Shown here: positions 8,990 to 16,849 of the stretch, piece by piece | Numbering within the stretch: the first letter of the stretch is position 1 | Layout of the letters: each line of letters begins with the position of its first letter | From: Neisseria subflava | GTDB taxonomy: Bacteria; Pseudomonadota; Gammaproteobacteria; Burkholderiales; Neisseriaceae | DNA: 64,000 nucleotides | Assembly (NCBI RefSeq): GCF_005221305.1 | Contig: NZ_CP039887.1 | Coordinates: 1,984,001 to 2,048,000 of the forward strand | Direction: 5' to 3' | Notes under the pieces: generated by a model | What the model saw: only the letters and a program-made list of their open reading frames with translations | The model's database searches: none | What the model was told of the DNA's origin: nothing | Translations under genes and position numbers: made by a program

Positions 8990-10879
8990 TTAACTGTAAA
9001 GCTTCGCTCCTTTTTTGACGAACTCAATCGCTTTTTCTTCCATGCCCTGCCGTTGGGCTTTTTGTTTGTCGGCATAGTCGCGCACTTCCTGCGTGATTTT
9101 CATCGAGCAGAATTTGGGGCCGCACATTGAACAGAAGTGGGCGATTTTCGCGCCTTCGGCGGGCAGGGTTTCGTCGTGGAAGCTCTCGGCGCGTTCGGGG
9201 TCGAGGCTGAGGCGGAATTGGTCGCGCCAGCGGAACTCGAAACGCGCTTTGCTCAGGGCGTTGTCGCGTAATTGTGCGCCCGGCCAGCCTTTGGCGAGGT
9301 CGGCGGCGTGGGCGGCGAGTTTGTAGGTGATGATGCCGGTGCGCACGTCTTCTTTGTCGGGCAGGCCGAGATGCTCTTTCGGGGTAACGTAGCAGAGCAT
9401 GGCTGTGCCGTACCAGCCGATATTGGTCGCGCCTATGCCCGAGGTGATGTGGTCGTAGCCGGGGGCGATGTCGGTAACGAGCGGGCCGAGTGTGTAGAAA
9501 GGCGCTTCAAAGCAGTGTTGCAGCTCTTCAGTCATGTTTTCTTTGACGCGTTGCAGCGGTACATGGCCGGGACCTTCGATCATCACTTGTACGTCGTGTT
9601 TCCACGCTTTGGTGGTCAATTCGCCCAAGGTGTGCAGTTCGGCGAATTGGGAGTCGTCGTTGGCATCGGCAATGCAGCCGGGGCGCAGGCCGTCGCCGAG
9701 GCTGAACGAGACGTCGTAGGCTTTCATGATTTCGCAGATTTCGTCGAAATGCGTGTAGAGGAAGTTTTCCTGATGATGGGCAAGACACCATTTCGCCATG
9801 ATGGAGCCGCCGCGCGATACGATGCCGGTGAGGCGGTCGGCCGTCATTGGTACATAACGCAACAACACGCCTGCGTGCAGGGTGAAATAGTCCACGCCTT
9901 GTTCTGCCTGCTCGATTAAGGTGTCGCGCACCAAATTCCAAGTCAGGTCTTCGGCGATGCCGCCGGTTTTTTCCAAAGCTTGGTAAATAGGCACGGTGCC
10001 GATGGGGACGGGCGCGTTGCGGATAATCCATTCGCGCGTTTCGTGGATATGCGCGCCGGTGGACAAATCCATAATCGTGTCCGCGCCCCAACGCAGCGAC
10101 CACACCATTTTTTCGACTTCTTCGGTCAGGCTGGAAGTGACGGCAGAGTTGCCCAAGTTACCGTTGATTTTGACGCGGAAGTTGCGGCCGATAATCATCG
10201 GTTCGAGTTCGGGGTGGTTGATGTTGGCAGGGATAATCGCGCGTCCGGCGGCGATTTCTTGGCGTACAAATTCGGGCGTGATTTGGTCGGGATGGGTTGG
10301 GATATTCGCGCCGAAACTTTGCCCTGCGTGTTGTTTCAAGAGCTTGGCGTATTCAGGCCGTCTGAAAAGCTCGTCCAGCTTCATGCGTTCGCGTATGGCG
10401 ACAAACTCCATTTCCGGCGTAATGATGCCTTGGCGGGCGTAGTGAAGCTGGGTTACATTGCGGCCTGCTTTGGCGCGGCGCGGACGGGTGATTTGGTTGA
10501 AGCGAAGATGGGCGGTTTTCGGATCGTGCGCGCGTTCGGTGCCATATTCGCTGGAAAGCTTGGGCAGGATTTCGGTATCGTCGCGTTCGTCCAGCCATGC
10601 GGTGCGGACGTGCGGCAAACCTTGTTTCAGGTCGATGTGCGCCGCCGGATCGCCGTATGCGCCGCTGGTGTCGTACACCGGAATCGGCGGATTGGCTTCC
10701 GTACCTTGCGCCGTGTAGGTGTCATCCTGACGGATTTCGCGCAAAGGCACGCGGATGTCGGCGCGGCTGCCCGAAATATAGACGCGGTCGGAATTGGGAT
10801 ATTGGAAGCGGATGCCGATGTCTTCGCTTAAGTCGGAAAGACGGCGCGCCTCATCGCCGGTTTTTTTAGTGGTAGTCAT
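8990..10879 (-). CDS. thiC: Phosphomethylpyrimidine synthase ThiC
   Basis: Radical-SAM enzyme converting 5-aminoimidazole ribotide to HMP-P for the pyrimidine half of thiamine. The 629-residue protein shows the ThiC core (MIEGPGHVPL, TDIAPGYDHITSGIGA) and the unusual C-terminal CxxCxxxxC cluster in HFCSMCGPKFCSMKI that binds the 4Fe-4S centre. Start is the ATG at 10879. Its Shine-Dalgarno AGGAG lies inside the 3' arm of a hairpin that a TPP riboswitch controls (see upstream features). Monocistronic here, convergent with murJ. Confidence 0.97.
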   Translation of the reverse strand: MTTTKKTGDEARRLSDLSEDIGIRFQYPNSDRVYISGSRADIRVPLREIRQDDTYTAQGTEANPPIPVYDTSGAYGDPAAHIDLKQGLPHVRTAWLDERDDTEILPKLSSEYGTERAHDPKTAHLRFNQITRPRRAKAGRNVTQLHYARQGIITPEMEFVAIRERMKLDELFRRPEYAKLLKQHAGQSFGANIPTHPDQITPEFVRQEIAAGRAIIPANINHPELEPMIIGRNFRVKINGNLGNSAVTSSLTEEVEKMVWSLRWGADTIMDLSTGAHIHETREWIIRNAPVPIGTVPIYQALEKTGGIAEDLTWNLVRDTLIEQAEQGVDYFTLHAGVLLRYVPMTADRLTGIVSRGGSIMAKWCLAHHQENFLYTHFDEICEIMKAYDVSFSLGDGLRPGCIADANDDSQFAELHTLGELTTKAWKHDVQVMIEGPGHVPLQRVKENMTEELQHCFEAPFYTLGPLVTDIAPGYDHITSGIGATNIGWYGTAMLCYVTPKEHLGLPDKEDVRTGIITYKLAAHAADLAKGWPGAQLRDNALSKARFEFRWRDQFRLSLDPERAESFHDETLPAEGAKIAHFCSMCGPKFCSMKITQEVRDYADKQKAQRQGMEEKAIEFVKKGAKLYS

Positions 10880-10880
10880 A

Positions 10881-10923
10881 AAAAATTGCTCCTGTTTCTC
10901 GGTTATGAAATAGAAACAGGAGC
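10881..10923 (-). promoter_or_regulatory. Expression-platform hairpin of the thiC riboswitch (sequesters RBS, terminator-like)
   Basis: On the minus strand GCTCCTGTTTCT pairs perfectly with AGAAACAGGAGC across a 12-base loop. It is followed by AATTTTTT and directly by the thiC ATG. The AGGAG in the 3' arm is the ribosome-binding site, and the T-run makes the same hairpin look like an intrinsic terminator. It could therefore block thiC by either or both routes when formed. Confidence 0.85.
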
Positions 10924-10983
10924 ATTGCTTTTTTCAGACGGCCTTGTAGATATCTTCAATCAACCGTTTAAAATCACATTTAC

Positions 10984-11069
10984 CGAAACTCCCCACGCAG
11001 GTATTATCCTGTTCGGGTGTAAAGGGTATTTCTCAGCCGCTCGGTTTGAAAGCAGCACCCCTGTTTCTT
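10984..11069 (-). promoter_or_regulatory. TPP (THI-box) riboswitch aptamer
   Basis: Minus strand reads CAGGGGTGC, then GGCTGAGAAATACCC, then ACCCGAACAGGATAATACC and TGCGTGGGGAG, matching the conserved THI-box blocks in order. P1 is formed by GAAAC at the 5' side and GTTTC at the 3' side. The P1 5' strand (AGAAACAGG, plus-strand 11060-11068) is identical to nine bases of the 3' arm of the downstream hairpin, giving a clear switching logic. Confidence 0.94.
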
Positions 11070-11080
11070 TATTAACGAAA

Positions 11081-11109
11081 ATTAAACCATGCGGCTGGTT
11101 TTTTGTAAA
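11081..11109 (-). promoter_or_regulatory. Predicted sigma-70 promoter of thiC
   Basis: Minus strand TTTACA, 17-base spacer, TTTAAT, just upstream of the aptamer; transcription would start near 11074, at the first bases of the riboswitch. Confidence 0.65.
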
Positions 11110-11141
11110 GCGGCGTTTTTCGCATTTTCTGTCAAAAACGC

Positions 11142-11170
11142 TTGACAGCGACTCCGTCTTTCCGTATAGT
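11142..11170 (+). promoter_or_regulatory. Sigma-70 promoter of the initiator tRNA gene
   Basis: Consensus TTGACA at 11142-11147, 17-base spacer, TATAGT at 11165-11170, 12 bases before the mature tRNA 5' end. Divergent from the thiC promoter. Confidence 0.88.
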
Positions 11171-11182
11171 TACAACTTCTGA

Positions 11183-11259
<77 letters not shown>

Positions 11260-11265
11260 AATATA

Positions 11266-11293
11266 AAAATCCCCTGCAATCGCAGGGGATTTT
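11266..11293 (+). terminator. Intrinsic terminator of tRNA-fMet
   Basis: AAAATCCCCTGC and GCAGGGGATTTT with a 4-base loop form a strong GC stem ending in a T-run, 7 bases after the tRNA CCA. Confidence 0.9.
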
Positions 11294-11330
11294 GCTTTAT
11301 GTGGCATTTATTGTTGCTTGGATTGATTGA

Positions 11331-11365
11331 AAGGCCGTCTGAACCATTAGGTTTCAGACGGCCTT
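11331..11365. terminator. Inverted DUS pair
   Basis: AAGGCCGTCTGAA and TTCAGACGGCCTT flank a short loop and are followed by a T-run; a second barrier between the tRNA and the convergent FUSC-family gene. Confidence 0.75.
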
Positions 11366-11437
11366 TTTTATTGGCCGATGACATCGGCGGCTAATTTGCT
11401 TTTGTCTTTTATTTTGAGTTTGTGTTTTTCAGACGGC

Positions 11438-12574
11438 CTATTGTTGCTTCGGATCGGTATCGTTGCGCAGGTGTTCTTTCAGGCGTTGCAACTCTTTTTT
11501 GTCCAACCATTTATTACGCGAACGTTGCAACAGGATCACCAAAGCGGCGATTTCGTTACGCATATTGGTACTGAGCCAGAGGAAGCCTTGCCAGTCGTAA
11601 TGCAGGCGGGCGGCCGGTTTGCTTAGTTCGGTATTGAGCGAAGTATCGATGCGGATACGGCGGGCGTAGTGGCCTTTGATGAGGCGGACGGTCAGGCGCA
11701 GTTCGCGTTGGAGCTGGTTGAAGTGGCGGTCGAGCAGGCGGATTTCGCTTTCGTTGAGCGTGGGCGCGCGAAGTTTGGCGGCGGTGGTCAGGAGCAGCTC
11801 GGTGGTGTTGACGATTTTGCGGTGGGCATGCTGCATGGCTTCCATCATATTGTTGCTGATGTGGCTTTCGCCGGATGTTGCGGCCAGATGGCTGCGGCTT
11901 TTGACCATGCGGGCGTTGATTTTGCGCATTTTAATCATGTTTTGCTCCAAACGCTCGCGCGTCATGCGCTTGCCGTTGCTGATTTCGGCAATCATTTTGG
12001 CGCAGTCGGTGAGGTTGTCGGCAAGCATGAAGCGCCACATCAGGGTGGAGCGCAGGGGCAGGAGTTTGGCGGCGGCAATGGCGATGGCGGCACCGATTAA
12101 AACGTTCATGGCGCGCATCAGGCCGCTGTCGAGCCAGTGGTGGCTGCTGTCGCCGATGAGCATGCACATGGTCAAACCGGCAAGCATGGCGACATAGCCG
12201 TTTTTGCCGACCGCAGACCAACCGGCCACTGCGCTGGCGGCTCCGATAATCAGATAGAAGAAAACGCCGTCTTGGAAATAATGCTGGTTCAACCATAAAA
12301 CGGCCAAACCGACGCCCAAACCGATGGCCGTGCCGAGCATGCGTTCGACTGCTTTGGAGTAAATCGCGCCTTGGAATTGCAGCATGCCGAGGACGACAAA
12401 GACGGTCATGCCGATCCACTCGCCGTGTTGCAGGTGGAAGACTTTGGCCAACAGGGTGGAAAACACGATTGCCAAGCCGAGGCGGAAGGCGTGGATATGG
12501 CGGCGATAGCGGTAGCGTTCGTAGGCGTTGAGCCAGCGTTCGGAAAAATGGAGGCGTTCGGATTGGGCAGGCAT
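11438..12574 (-). CDS. FUSC-family inner membrane protein (putative aromatic acid exporter type)
   Basis: 378-residue membrane protein. The N-terminal half has about six hydrophobic helices (AFRLGLAIVFSTLLAKVF, MTVFVVLGMLQFQGAIYS, LIIGAASAVAGW, MRAMNVLIGAAIAIAAAKLL). The C-terminal half is a charged, helical cytoplasmic domain (LRAPTLNESEIRLLDRHFN). This organisation and the early motif RMLGTAIGLGVGLAVL match the FUSC/aromatic acid exporter group (YccS/AaeB relatives), though it is shorter than AaeB. The substrate is unknown. A DUS overlaps the 3' end. Family call is fairly sure; function is inference. Confidence 0.75.
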   Translation of the reverse strand: MPAQSERLHFSERWLNAYERYRYRRHIHAFRLGLAIVFSTLLAKVFHLQHGEWIGMTVFVVLGMLQFQGAIYSKAVERMLGTAIGLGVGLAVLWLNQHYFQDGVFFYLIIGAASAVAGWSAVGKNGYVAMLAGLTMCMLIGDSSHHWLDSGLMRAMNVLIGAAIAIAAAKLLPLRSTLMWRFMLADNLTDCAKMIAEISNGKRMTRERLEQNMIKMRKINARMVKSRSHLAATSGESHISNNMMEAMQHAHRKIVNTTELLLTTAAKLRAPTLNESEIRLLDRHFNQLQRELRLTVRLIKGHYARRIRIDTSLNTELSKPAARLHYDWQGFLWLSTNMRNEIAALVILLQRSRNKWLDKKELQRLKEHLRNDTDPKQQ

Positions 12575-12691
12575 GTTGTAAGACGTATGGGTATGTGGGG
12601 ATGTAAATTATAACTGATTGGTAAAGCAGATGAAATTTGAACTGTTCCCCAATGGTTTGAACTATTGCAGAATTTCTCTATCGCAAGCGGA

Positions 12692-12697
12692 TATAAT
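12692..12697 (+). promoter_or_regulatory. Predicted -10 element for rnhB
   Basis: Perfect TATAAT at 12692-12697, about 32 bases before the rnhB ATG; no convincing -35 at standard spacing. If used, transcription starts near 12704, which excludes the upstream in-frame ATGs and supports the 12729 start. Confidence 0.4.
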
Positions 12698-12728
12698 GGC
12701 GGCTTTGAATCAGACAGGCGGTGAAGAA

Positions 12729-13322
12729 ATGGCGACGGTTTTAAGCGCAGGCGTGGACGAAGCGGGACGCGGCCCTTTGGTCGGCAGCGTATTTGCAGCG
12801 GCAGTGATTTTGCCGGAACATTTTGACCTGCCGGGTTTGACCGACTCAAAAAAACTGAGCGAAAAAAAGCGCGATATGTTGGCGCAGATGATTAAGGAAC
12901 AGGCGGTTGCGTGGAGCATTGCCTTTGCCGACCCCGACGAAATCCTGCAACTGAACATCCTGCACGCAACCATGGCCGCGATGAAGCGCGCAGTCGAGGG
13001 GCTGTCGGTTGTGCCCGATAAAGTGTGGATAGACGGCAACCGCGTGCCGAAAGATTTGAATATCCCTGCCGAACCCGTGGTCAAAGGCGACAGCAAAATC
13101 ATCGAAATCTCTGCCGCTTCTGTTTTGGCCAAAACCGCGCGTGATGCGGAAATGTATGAATTGGCGAAACGCTATCCGCAATACGGGTTTGACCGCCACA
13201 AAGGCTACGGCACGGCGCAACATTTGGCCGCGTTGAAACAATACGGCGTATTACCGGAACACCGCCGCGATTTCGCACCGGTCAAAACCTTATTGGCACA
13301 AGGCAATCTGTTTGAAGAATGA
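12729..13322 (+). CDS. rnhB: Ribonuclease HII
   Basis: Removes ribonucleotides from DNA and RNA from RNA:DNA hybrids. From ATG 12729 the product is 197 residues, the usual size. The signature AGVDEAGRGPLVG supplies the first catalytic Asp-Glu pair; WIDGNRVPK and VKGDSKIIEISAASVLAK supply the others, and KGYGTAQHL is the conserved C-terminal motif. Longer in-frame starts at 12618 or 12696 would add residues with no homology and lie at or upstream of the predicted promoter. The gene's DUS terminator has been split by the IS element that follows. Confidence 0.95.
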   Translation: MATVLSAGVDEAGRGPLVGSVFAAAVILPEHFDLPGLTDSKKLSEKKRDMLAQMIKEQAVAWSIAFADPDEILQLNILHATMAAMKRAVEGLSVVPDKVWIDGNRVPKDLNIPAEPVVKGDSKIIEISAASVLAKTARDAEMYELAKRYPQYGFDRHKGYGTAQHLAALKQYGVLPEHRRDFAPVKTLLAQGNLFEE

Positions 13323-13408
13323 AAGCATAGCAAAAGGCCGTCTGAAAGATTGAACTGCACCCCAAAAGTTGGACATCCCCCCTCCAACTCACAAGGTGCA
13401 GTTTTTTC

Positions 13409-13759
13409 ATGAGCAAATATACATTACACTTCAAATACCAAGCCGTACTCCACTACCTGCACATACGCAGCCAACAGCGTACCGCAGACCACTACGGCAT
13501 CTCACGAACCCACCTGCGACGATGGATACGCGCCTATCAAGAAGGCGGCATCGGCGCACTCGAACATCCCCAATCCAAAACCATGAACCAACACCGCAAA
13601 AACCCCTTCATCGCCGACAAACCCGACCATGAAAAAACACAGGAAGAGCTTATAGAGGAGTTGTGCTATATGCGCGCAAAGGTTGCCTACCTAAAGGAGT
13701 TAAAAGCCCTCAGCCAAAAGCAGACCGAAAAGAACAAAGCCAAACCGTCCAAACACTGA
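13409..13759 (+). CDS. IS3-family transposase OrfA (helix-turn-helix)
   Basis: 116 residues with a helix-turn-helix typical of IS150-type OrfA (TADHYGISRTHLRRWIRAYQ, residues ~29-48) and a C-terminal coiled helix (EELIEELCYMRAKVAYLKEL). It overlaps orfB by ~97 bases in the -1 frame. An AAAAG stretch near 13724 is a candidate frameshift site for the OrfAB fusion. OrfA alone normally binds the element ends. Confidence 0.85.
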   Translation: MSKYTLHFKYQAVLHYLHIRSQQRTADHYGISRTHLRRWIRAYQEGGIGALEHPQSKTMNQHRKNPFIADKPDHEKTQEELIEELCYMRAKVAYLKELKALSQKQTEKNKAKPSKH

Positions 13760-14559
13760 GGGCGCAACACCCGCTCAAATACCTGCTGCACATCGCAAAC
13801 CTGCCCAAAAGCAGCTTTTACTACCACCATCAAGACCGGCCCGACCCCGATGCAGCCGACAAAGCCCTTATCGCCGAAATCTACGAACGGCATAAAGGAC
13901 GCTACGGGCAAAGGCGCATTGCCGCAGCATTGGATTGGAACCGCAAAAAAGTGGCGCGGTTGATGAAGCAGCTAGGACTGAAAGCTCTTATACGGGCAAA
14001 AAAAGCCTACCGCCATCCCGCCATGGGCGAAATATCGGAACACCTCCTCAAACGCCTATTCACAGCCGAAAAGCCCAACGAAAAATGGCTGACCGACATG
14101 ACCGAACTCAAAGGGAGCGACGGCAAACTGTACCTCTCGCCAATCTTGGACTTGTTCAACCGAGAAATCGTCGCCTACGCCATGAGCCGCAATGCTAACA
14201 GCGAAATGGTGAAGAAAATGCTCGAAAAAGCCGCACCCCGTCTGACTGATAAGGGAACGATGCTTCATTCCGACCAAGGTGTGCTGTACCGTACGGCGGG
14301 GTATAGGGAATTGCTTGCCCGACATTCCATGGTCCAAAGCATGTCGCGTAAGGCGAATTGTTGGGACAATGCGCCGATGGAGAGCTTCTTTGCGGTGTTG
14401 AAGACGGAGTGTTTCTATAACGCAGGGGAATTGGCGGTGGACGAATTGATGAAACAGATAGATGACTATATGGATTACTACAACCGGGAGCGTTGCAGTC
14501 TGAAATTGAAAAAGCTGAGTCCTGTCGCATACAGAACCCAGCTTGCACAGAGCACCTGA
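13663..14559 (+). CDS. IS3-family transposase OrfB (DDE integrase core)
   Basis: 298-residue frame; the functional part begins around RAQHPLKYLLHIANLPKSSF and is normally made by -1 frameshifting from orfA. It has the IS3 YYHHQDR and KGRYGQRRIAAAL regions, then the DDE triad: Asp in WLTDMTEL, Asp in LHSDQGVLYR, Glu in NAPMESFFAVLK. No stop or frameshift was seen, so this copy may be active. Confidence 0.88.
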   Translation: MLYARKGCLPKGVKSPQPKADRKEQSQTVQTLRAQHPLKYLLHIANLPKSSFYYHHQDRPDPDAADKALIAEIYERHKGRYGQRRIAAALDWNRKKVARLMKQLGLKALIRAKKAYRHPAMGEISEHLLKRLFTAEKPNEKWLTDMTELKGSDGKLYLSPILDLFNREIVAYAMSRNANSEMVKKMLEKAAPRLTDKGTMLHSDQGVLYRTAGYRELLARHSMVQSMSRKANCWDNAPMESFFAVLKTECFYNAGELAVDELMKQIDDYMDYYNRERCSLKLKKLSPVAYRTQLAQST

Positions 14560-14631
14560 AAAGGCTTTTATGAGTGTCCAAGATTTGGGGACCAGTTCAA
14601 GATTTCAGACGGCCTTATTTTTGGAAAAGTA

Positions 14632-15636
14632 TTATTTCAACGCAGCCAAACACTCTTTAATCAACTCAGGGCCGCGATAAATCAAACCGCTGTACACCTG
14701 CACCGCACTGGCGCCCAAGCGGATTTTTTCTGCCGCGTCCGCGCCGTTCATAATGCCGCCGACGCCGATAATCGGCAGTTTGCCGTCAATACGTTCTGCC
14801 AAAAGTTTCAACACCTGATTGCTTTTCTCACGTACGGGCAAGCCGCTCAAGCCGCCTTGTTCGCCTGCGAGCGGATGGCTGCCCAAGCTTGATTTGTCGA
14901 CGGTTGTGTTGGTGGCGATGATGCCGTCCATTTCTACGGATTTGACCACATGGGCGATGTCGTCGATTTGCGCTTCGTCCAAATCCGGCGCGATTTTGAC
15001 CGCCAGCGGCACATATTTACCATGCGCGGCTGCCAGTTGCGCCTGTTTGTTTTTCAAGGCTTCCAACAATGCGCTCAATTCGTCGCCGCCTTGCAAAGCG
15101 CGCAGGTTTTTCGTATTGGGGGAGGAAATATTGACCGTGATGTAGCTCGCGTGGGGGTAGGCTTTTTCCAAGCAAATCAGATAATCGTCGGCCGCGTTTT
15201 CAATCGGCGTAACGGCATTTTTGCCGATGTTGATGCCCAAAATGCCTTTAAAGCGGCTGTTTTCAATGTTGCGGATCATCGCGTCGATGCCGTGATTGTT
15301 GAAACCCATGCGGTTGATGATGCCTTGGTGTTCGGGAACGCGGAAAAGGCGTGGCTGCGGATTGCCCGGCTGCGGCTTGGGCGTTACCGTGCCGATTTCG
15401 ACAAAGCCGAAACCCAAAGCGGCAAACGCATCGATACACTCGCCGTTTTTGTCCAAACCTGCCGCCAAACCGACCGGATTGGGCAGCTGCAAGCCCATCA
15501 GCTCGGTTGGTCGGGTGTGGCTGTCCACTTTGGGCAGCAGGCCGAGTTTTTCGGCGGCACGCAAACTGTTGAGCGTGAAATGATGGGCCTTTTCTGCATC
15601 GAAGCGGAACAGGATAGGACGGACGAGTGAATACAT
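14632..15636 (-). CDS. pyrD: Dihydroorotate dehydrogenase (quinone), class 2
   Basis: Membrane-associated FMN enzyme oxidising dihydroorotate to orotate in pyrimidine synthesis, electrons going to quinone. The 334-residue product from ATG 15636 begins MYSLVRPILFRFDAEKAHHF, the membrane-binding helix of class 2 enzymes; the longer frame to 15693 adds an unrelated prefix. FMN and catalytic motifs: NPVGLAAGLDKNGE, NISSPNTKNLR (catalytic Ser), GGLSGLPV and IIGVGGIMNGADA. Originally convergent with rnhB across a single DUS hairpin, now separated by the IS3 element. Confidence 0.96.
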   Translation of the reverse strand: MYSLVRPILFRFDAEKAHHFTLNSLRAAEKLGLLPKVDSHTRPTELMGLQLPNPVGLAAGLDKNGECIDAFAALGFGFVEIGTVTPKPQPGNPQPRLFRVPEHQGIINRMGFNNHGIDAMIRNIENSRFKGILGINIGKNAVTPIENAADDYLICLEKAYPHASYITVNISSPNTKNLRALQGGDELSALLEALKNKQAQLAAAHGKYVPLAVKIAPDLDEAQIDDIAHVVKSVEMDGIIATNTTVDKSSLGSHPLAGEQGGLSGLPVREKSNQVLKLLAERIDGKLPIIGVGGIMNGADAAEKIRLGASAVQVYSGLIYRGPELIKECLAALK

Positions 15637-15826
15637 GGCGGCGGCTTTCTGAACGGTTGATGAATTTGGCGTTATTTTACCTGAAACCGTCAAACTGCCC
15701 CAAACGTCTGTATCGATATGATTTTATTGTTTGGTGTCAAATGAAAATAAATAGGGTTTTTGCGTGTAATCGGATAGTTCATTAAAATGGTAAGAGAGAG
15801 TCTTTTCAGACGGCCTGATGGATGTA

Positions 15827-16727
15827 TAGTTAATTAAAATCAAAATAGGACATTATCGCATCGTCAAATCGGGCGTAATCAGACAATACGGTTCGCAGAT
15901 ACCGCTTAATATCCGCCCACACCTTCTCAATCGGGTTGAGCTCAGGTGAATAAGGTGCAAGAGGCAATACCTTATGTCCCAATTTTTCCGCCATTTCCCG
16001 TAAGACACCCATACGGTGAAATCGTGCATTATCTAAAATAATCACCGATTTTTGAGTCAATGCGGGCAGTAGGCATTGCTGAAACCATGCCTCAAAAAAG
16101 GCTCCGGTCATCATATTTTGATAAACCATCGGAGCAATCAGCCGGTTGCCGATTTGTGCGGACACCAGAGATAAGCGTTGGTATCTTTTTCCACTTATCT
16201 GCGCTTTCACTATTTGCCCTTTCAGGCTGCGGGCATAGGGACGGAACAGGTAGCGGTCAAATCCTGTTTCATCCAAATAAACACGTTGGTAGTCGGAAAA
16301 TTCGGCCAACTGTGTCAAATAATGCGTTACTTTGGCCGGGTCTTGTTCTTTGTAAGTGGTGGTCTTTTTTTGCGCGTCATCCCCATCTGTTTGAGTGCAT
16401 AGCAAACGGCGGCTGGCGTACAATCAAAATGTTTAGCTATTTCATGCAGATAGGCATCCTGGTGTTACTCAACATATTGAGCCAGTTTTTGCCTATCCAA
16501 TTTGACGGCATTTAGACCGGTAACTTGATGTTTTAGGCTGCCTGTTTGTTTTTTAAGGCGAATCCACAGGTAAAGCGTGTTTCTTGACAAGTTAAACGTT
16601 GCTGCGGTTTGGCTGATGTTTTTACATTGTTTGTAATAGTTTAAAGCTTTGTTTCTTAAGTCCGCAGAGTATGCCATGGTTAGACCTTCAAAGTTGAGTA
16701 TTGTACCATTTTATTTTTAATTGACTA
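15827..16727 (-). mobile_element. IS630-family element, decayed
   Basis: About 0.9 kb, flanked by TA on both sides (TA target duplication). Terminal repeats: left TATAGTTAATTAAAATCAAA, right (reverse complement) TATAGTCAATTAAAAATAAA. It lies between pyrD and the autotransporter and contains one broken transposase gene. Confidence 0.8.
15830..16677 (-). pseudogene. IS630-family transposase, disrupted
   Basis: N-terminal part (16465-16677) has a helix-turn-helix (NISQTAATFNLSRNTLYLWI). An in-frame TAA at 16465-16467 interrupts it, after which the same frame continues with recognisable sequence (HEIAKHFDCTPAAVCYALKQ). A second break lies at a seven-T run (16365-16371; A AAA AAA G on the coding strand), after which the DDE domain continues: Asp in VYLDETGF, Asp in VIILDNARFH, Glu in YSPELNPIEKVW. 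The A-run could be a programmed slip site, but the stop codon argues for decay. Confidence 0.8.
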
Positions 16728-16775
16728 TATTTGATAATCCAGTACAGCGCTTTGATAATTGAGGAAGGCATATAA

Positions 16776-16814
16776 ATGAGCCGGATAAATATTGTTAATA
16801 TTTATCCGGCTCAT
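16776..16814 (-). terminator. 18-bp perfect hairpin downstream of the autotransporter
   Basis: ATGAGCCGGATAAATATT, loop GTT, and its exact complement; followed on the minus strand by TTTATATG. Strong stem 35 bases beyond the autotransporter stop. Its AT-rich style differs from the DUS terminators used by neighbouring genes. Confidence 0.75.
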
Positions 16815-16849
16815 ATAAAAGGACTACGGTAAGATATATTACTTGAAGA

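Larger units (their letters stand above)
13351..14599 (+). mobile_element. IS3-family (IS150-like) insertion sequence, apparently intact
   Basis: 1,249-bp element with terminal inverted repeats: left end TGAACTGCACCCCAAAAGTT, right end (reverse complement) TGAACTGGTCCCCAAATCTT, both continuing TTGGACA-like. Flanked by the 4-bp direct repeat AGAT (13347-13350 and 14600-14603). It contains overlapping orfA and orfB in a -1 relationship, the IS3 arrangement. It is inserted in the loop of the rnhB DUS-pair terminator. Confidence 0.9.

Noticed and set aside
10888..10923. Hairpin before thiC taken as an ordinary terminator of an upstream gene
   Set aside because: It lies between a TPP aptamer and the thiC ATG on the same strand and contains the thiC RBS, so it belongs to the riboswitch.
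16365..16371. A AAA AAA G slippery run in the IS630-type transposase as proof of programmed frameshifting
   Set aside because: An additional in-frame stop at 16465-16467 upstream also breaks the gene, so decay is the simpler reading.
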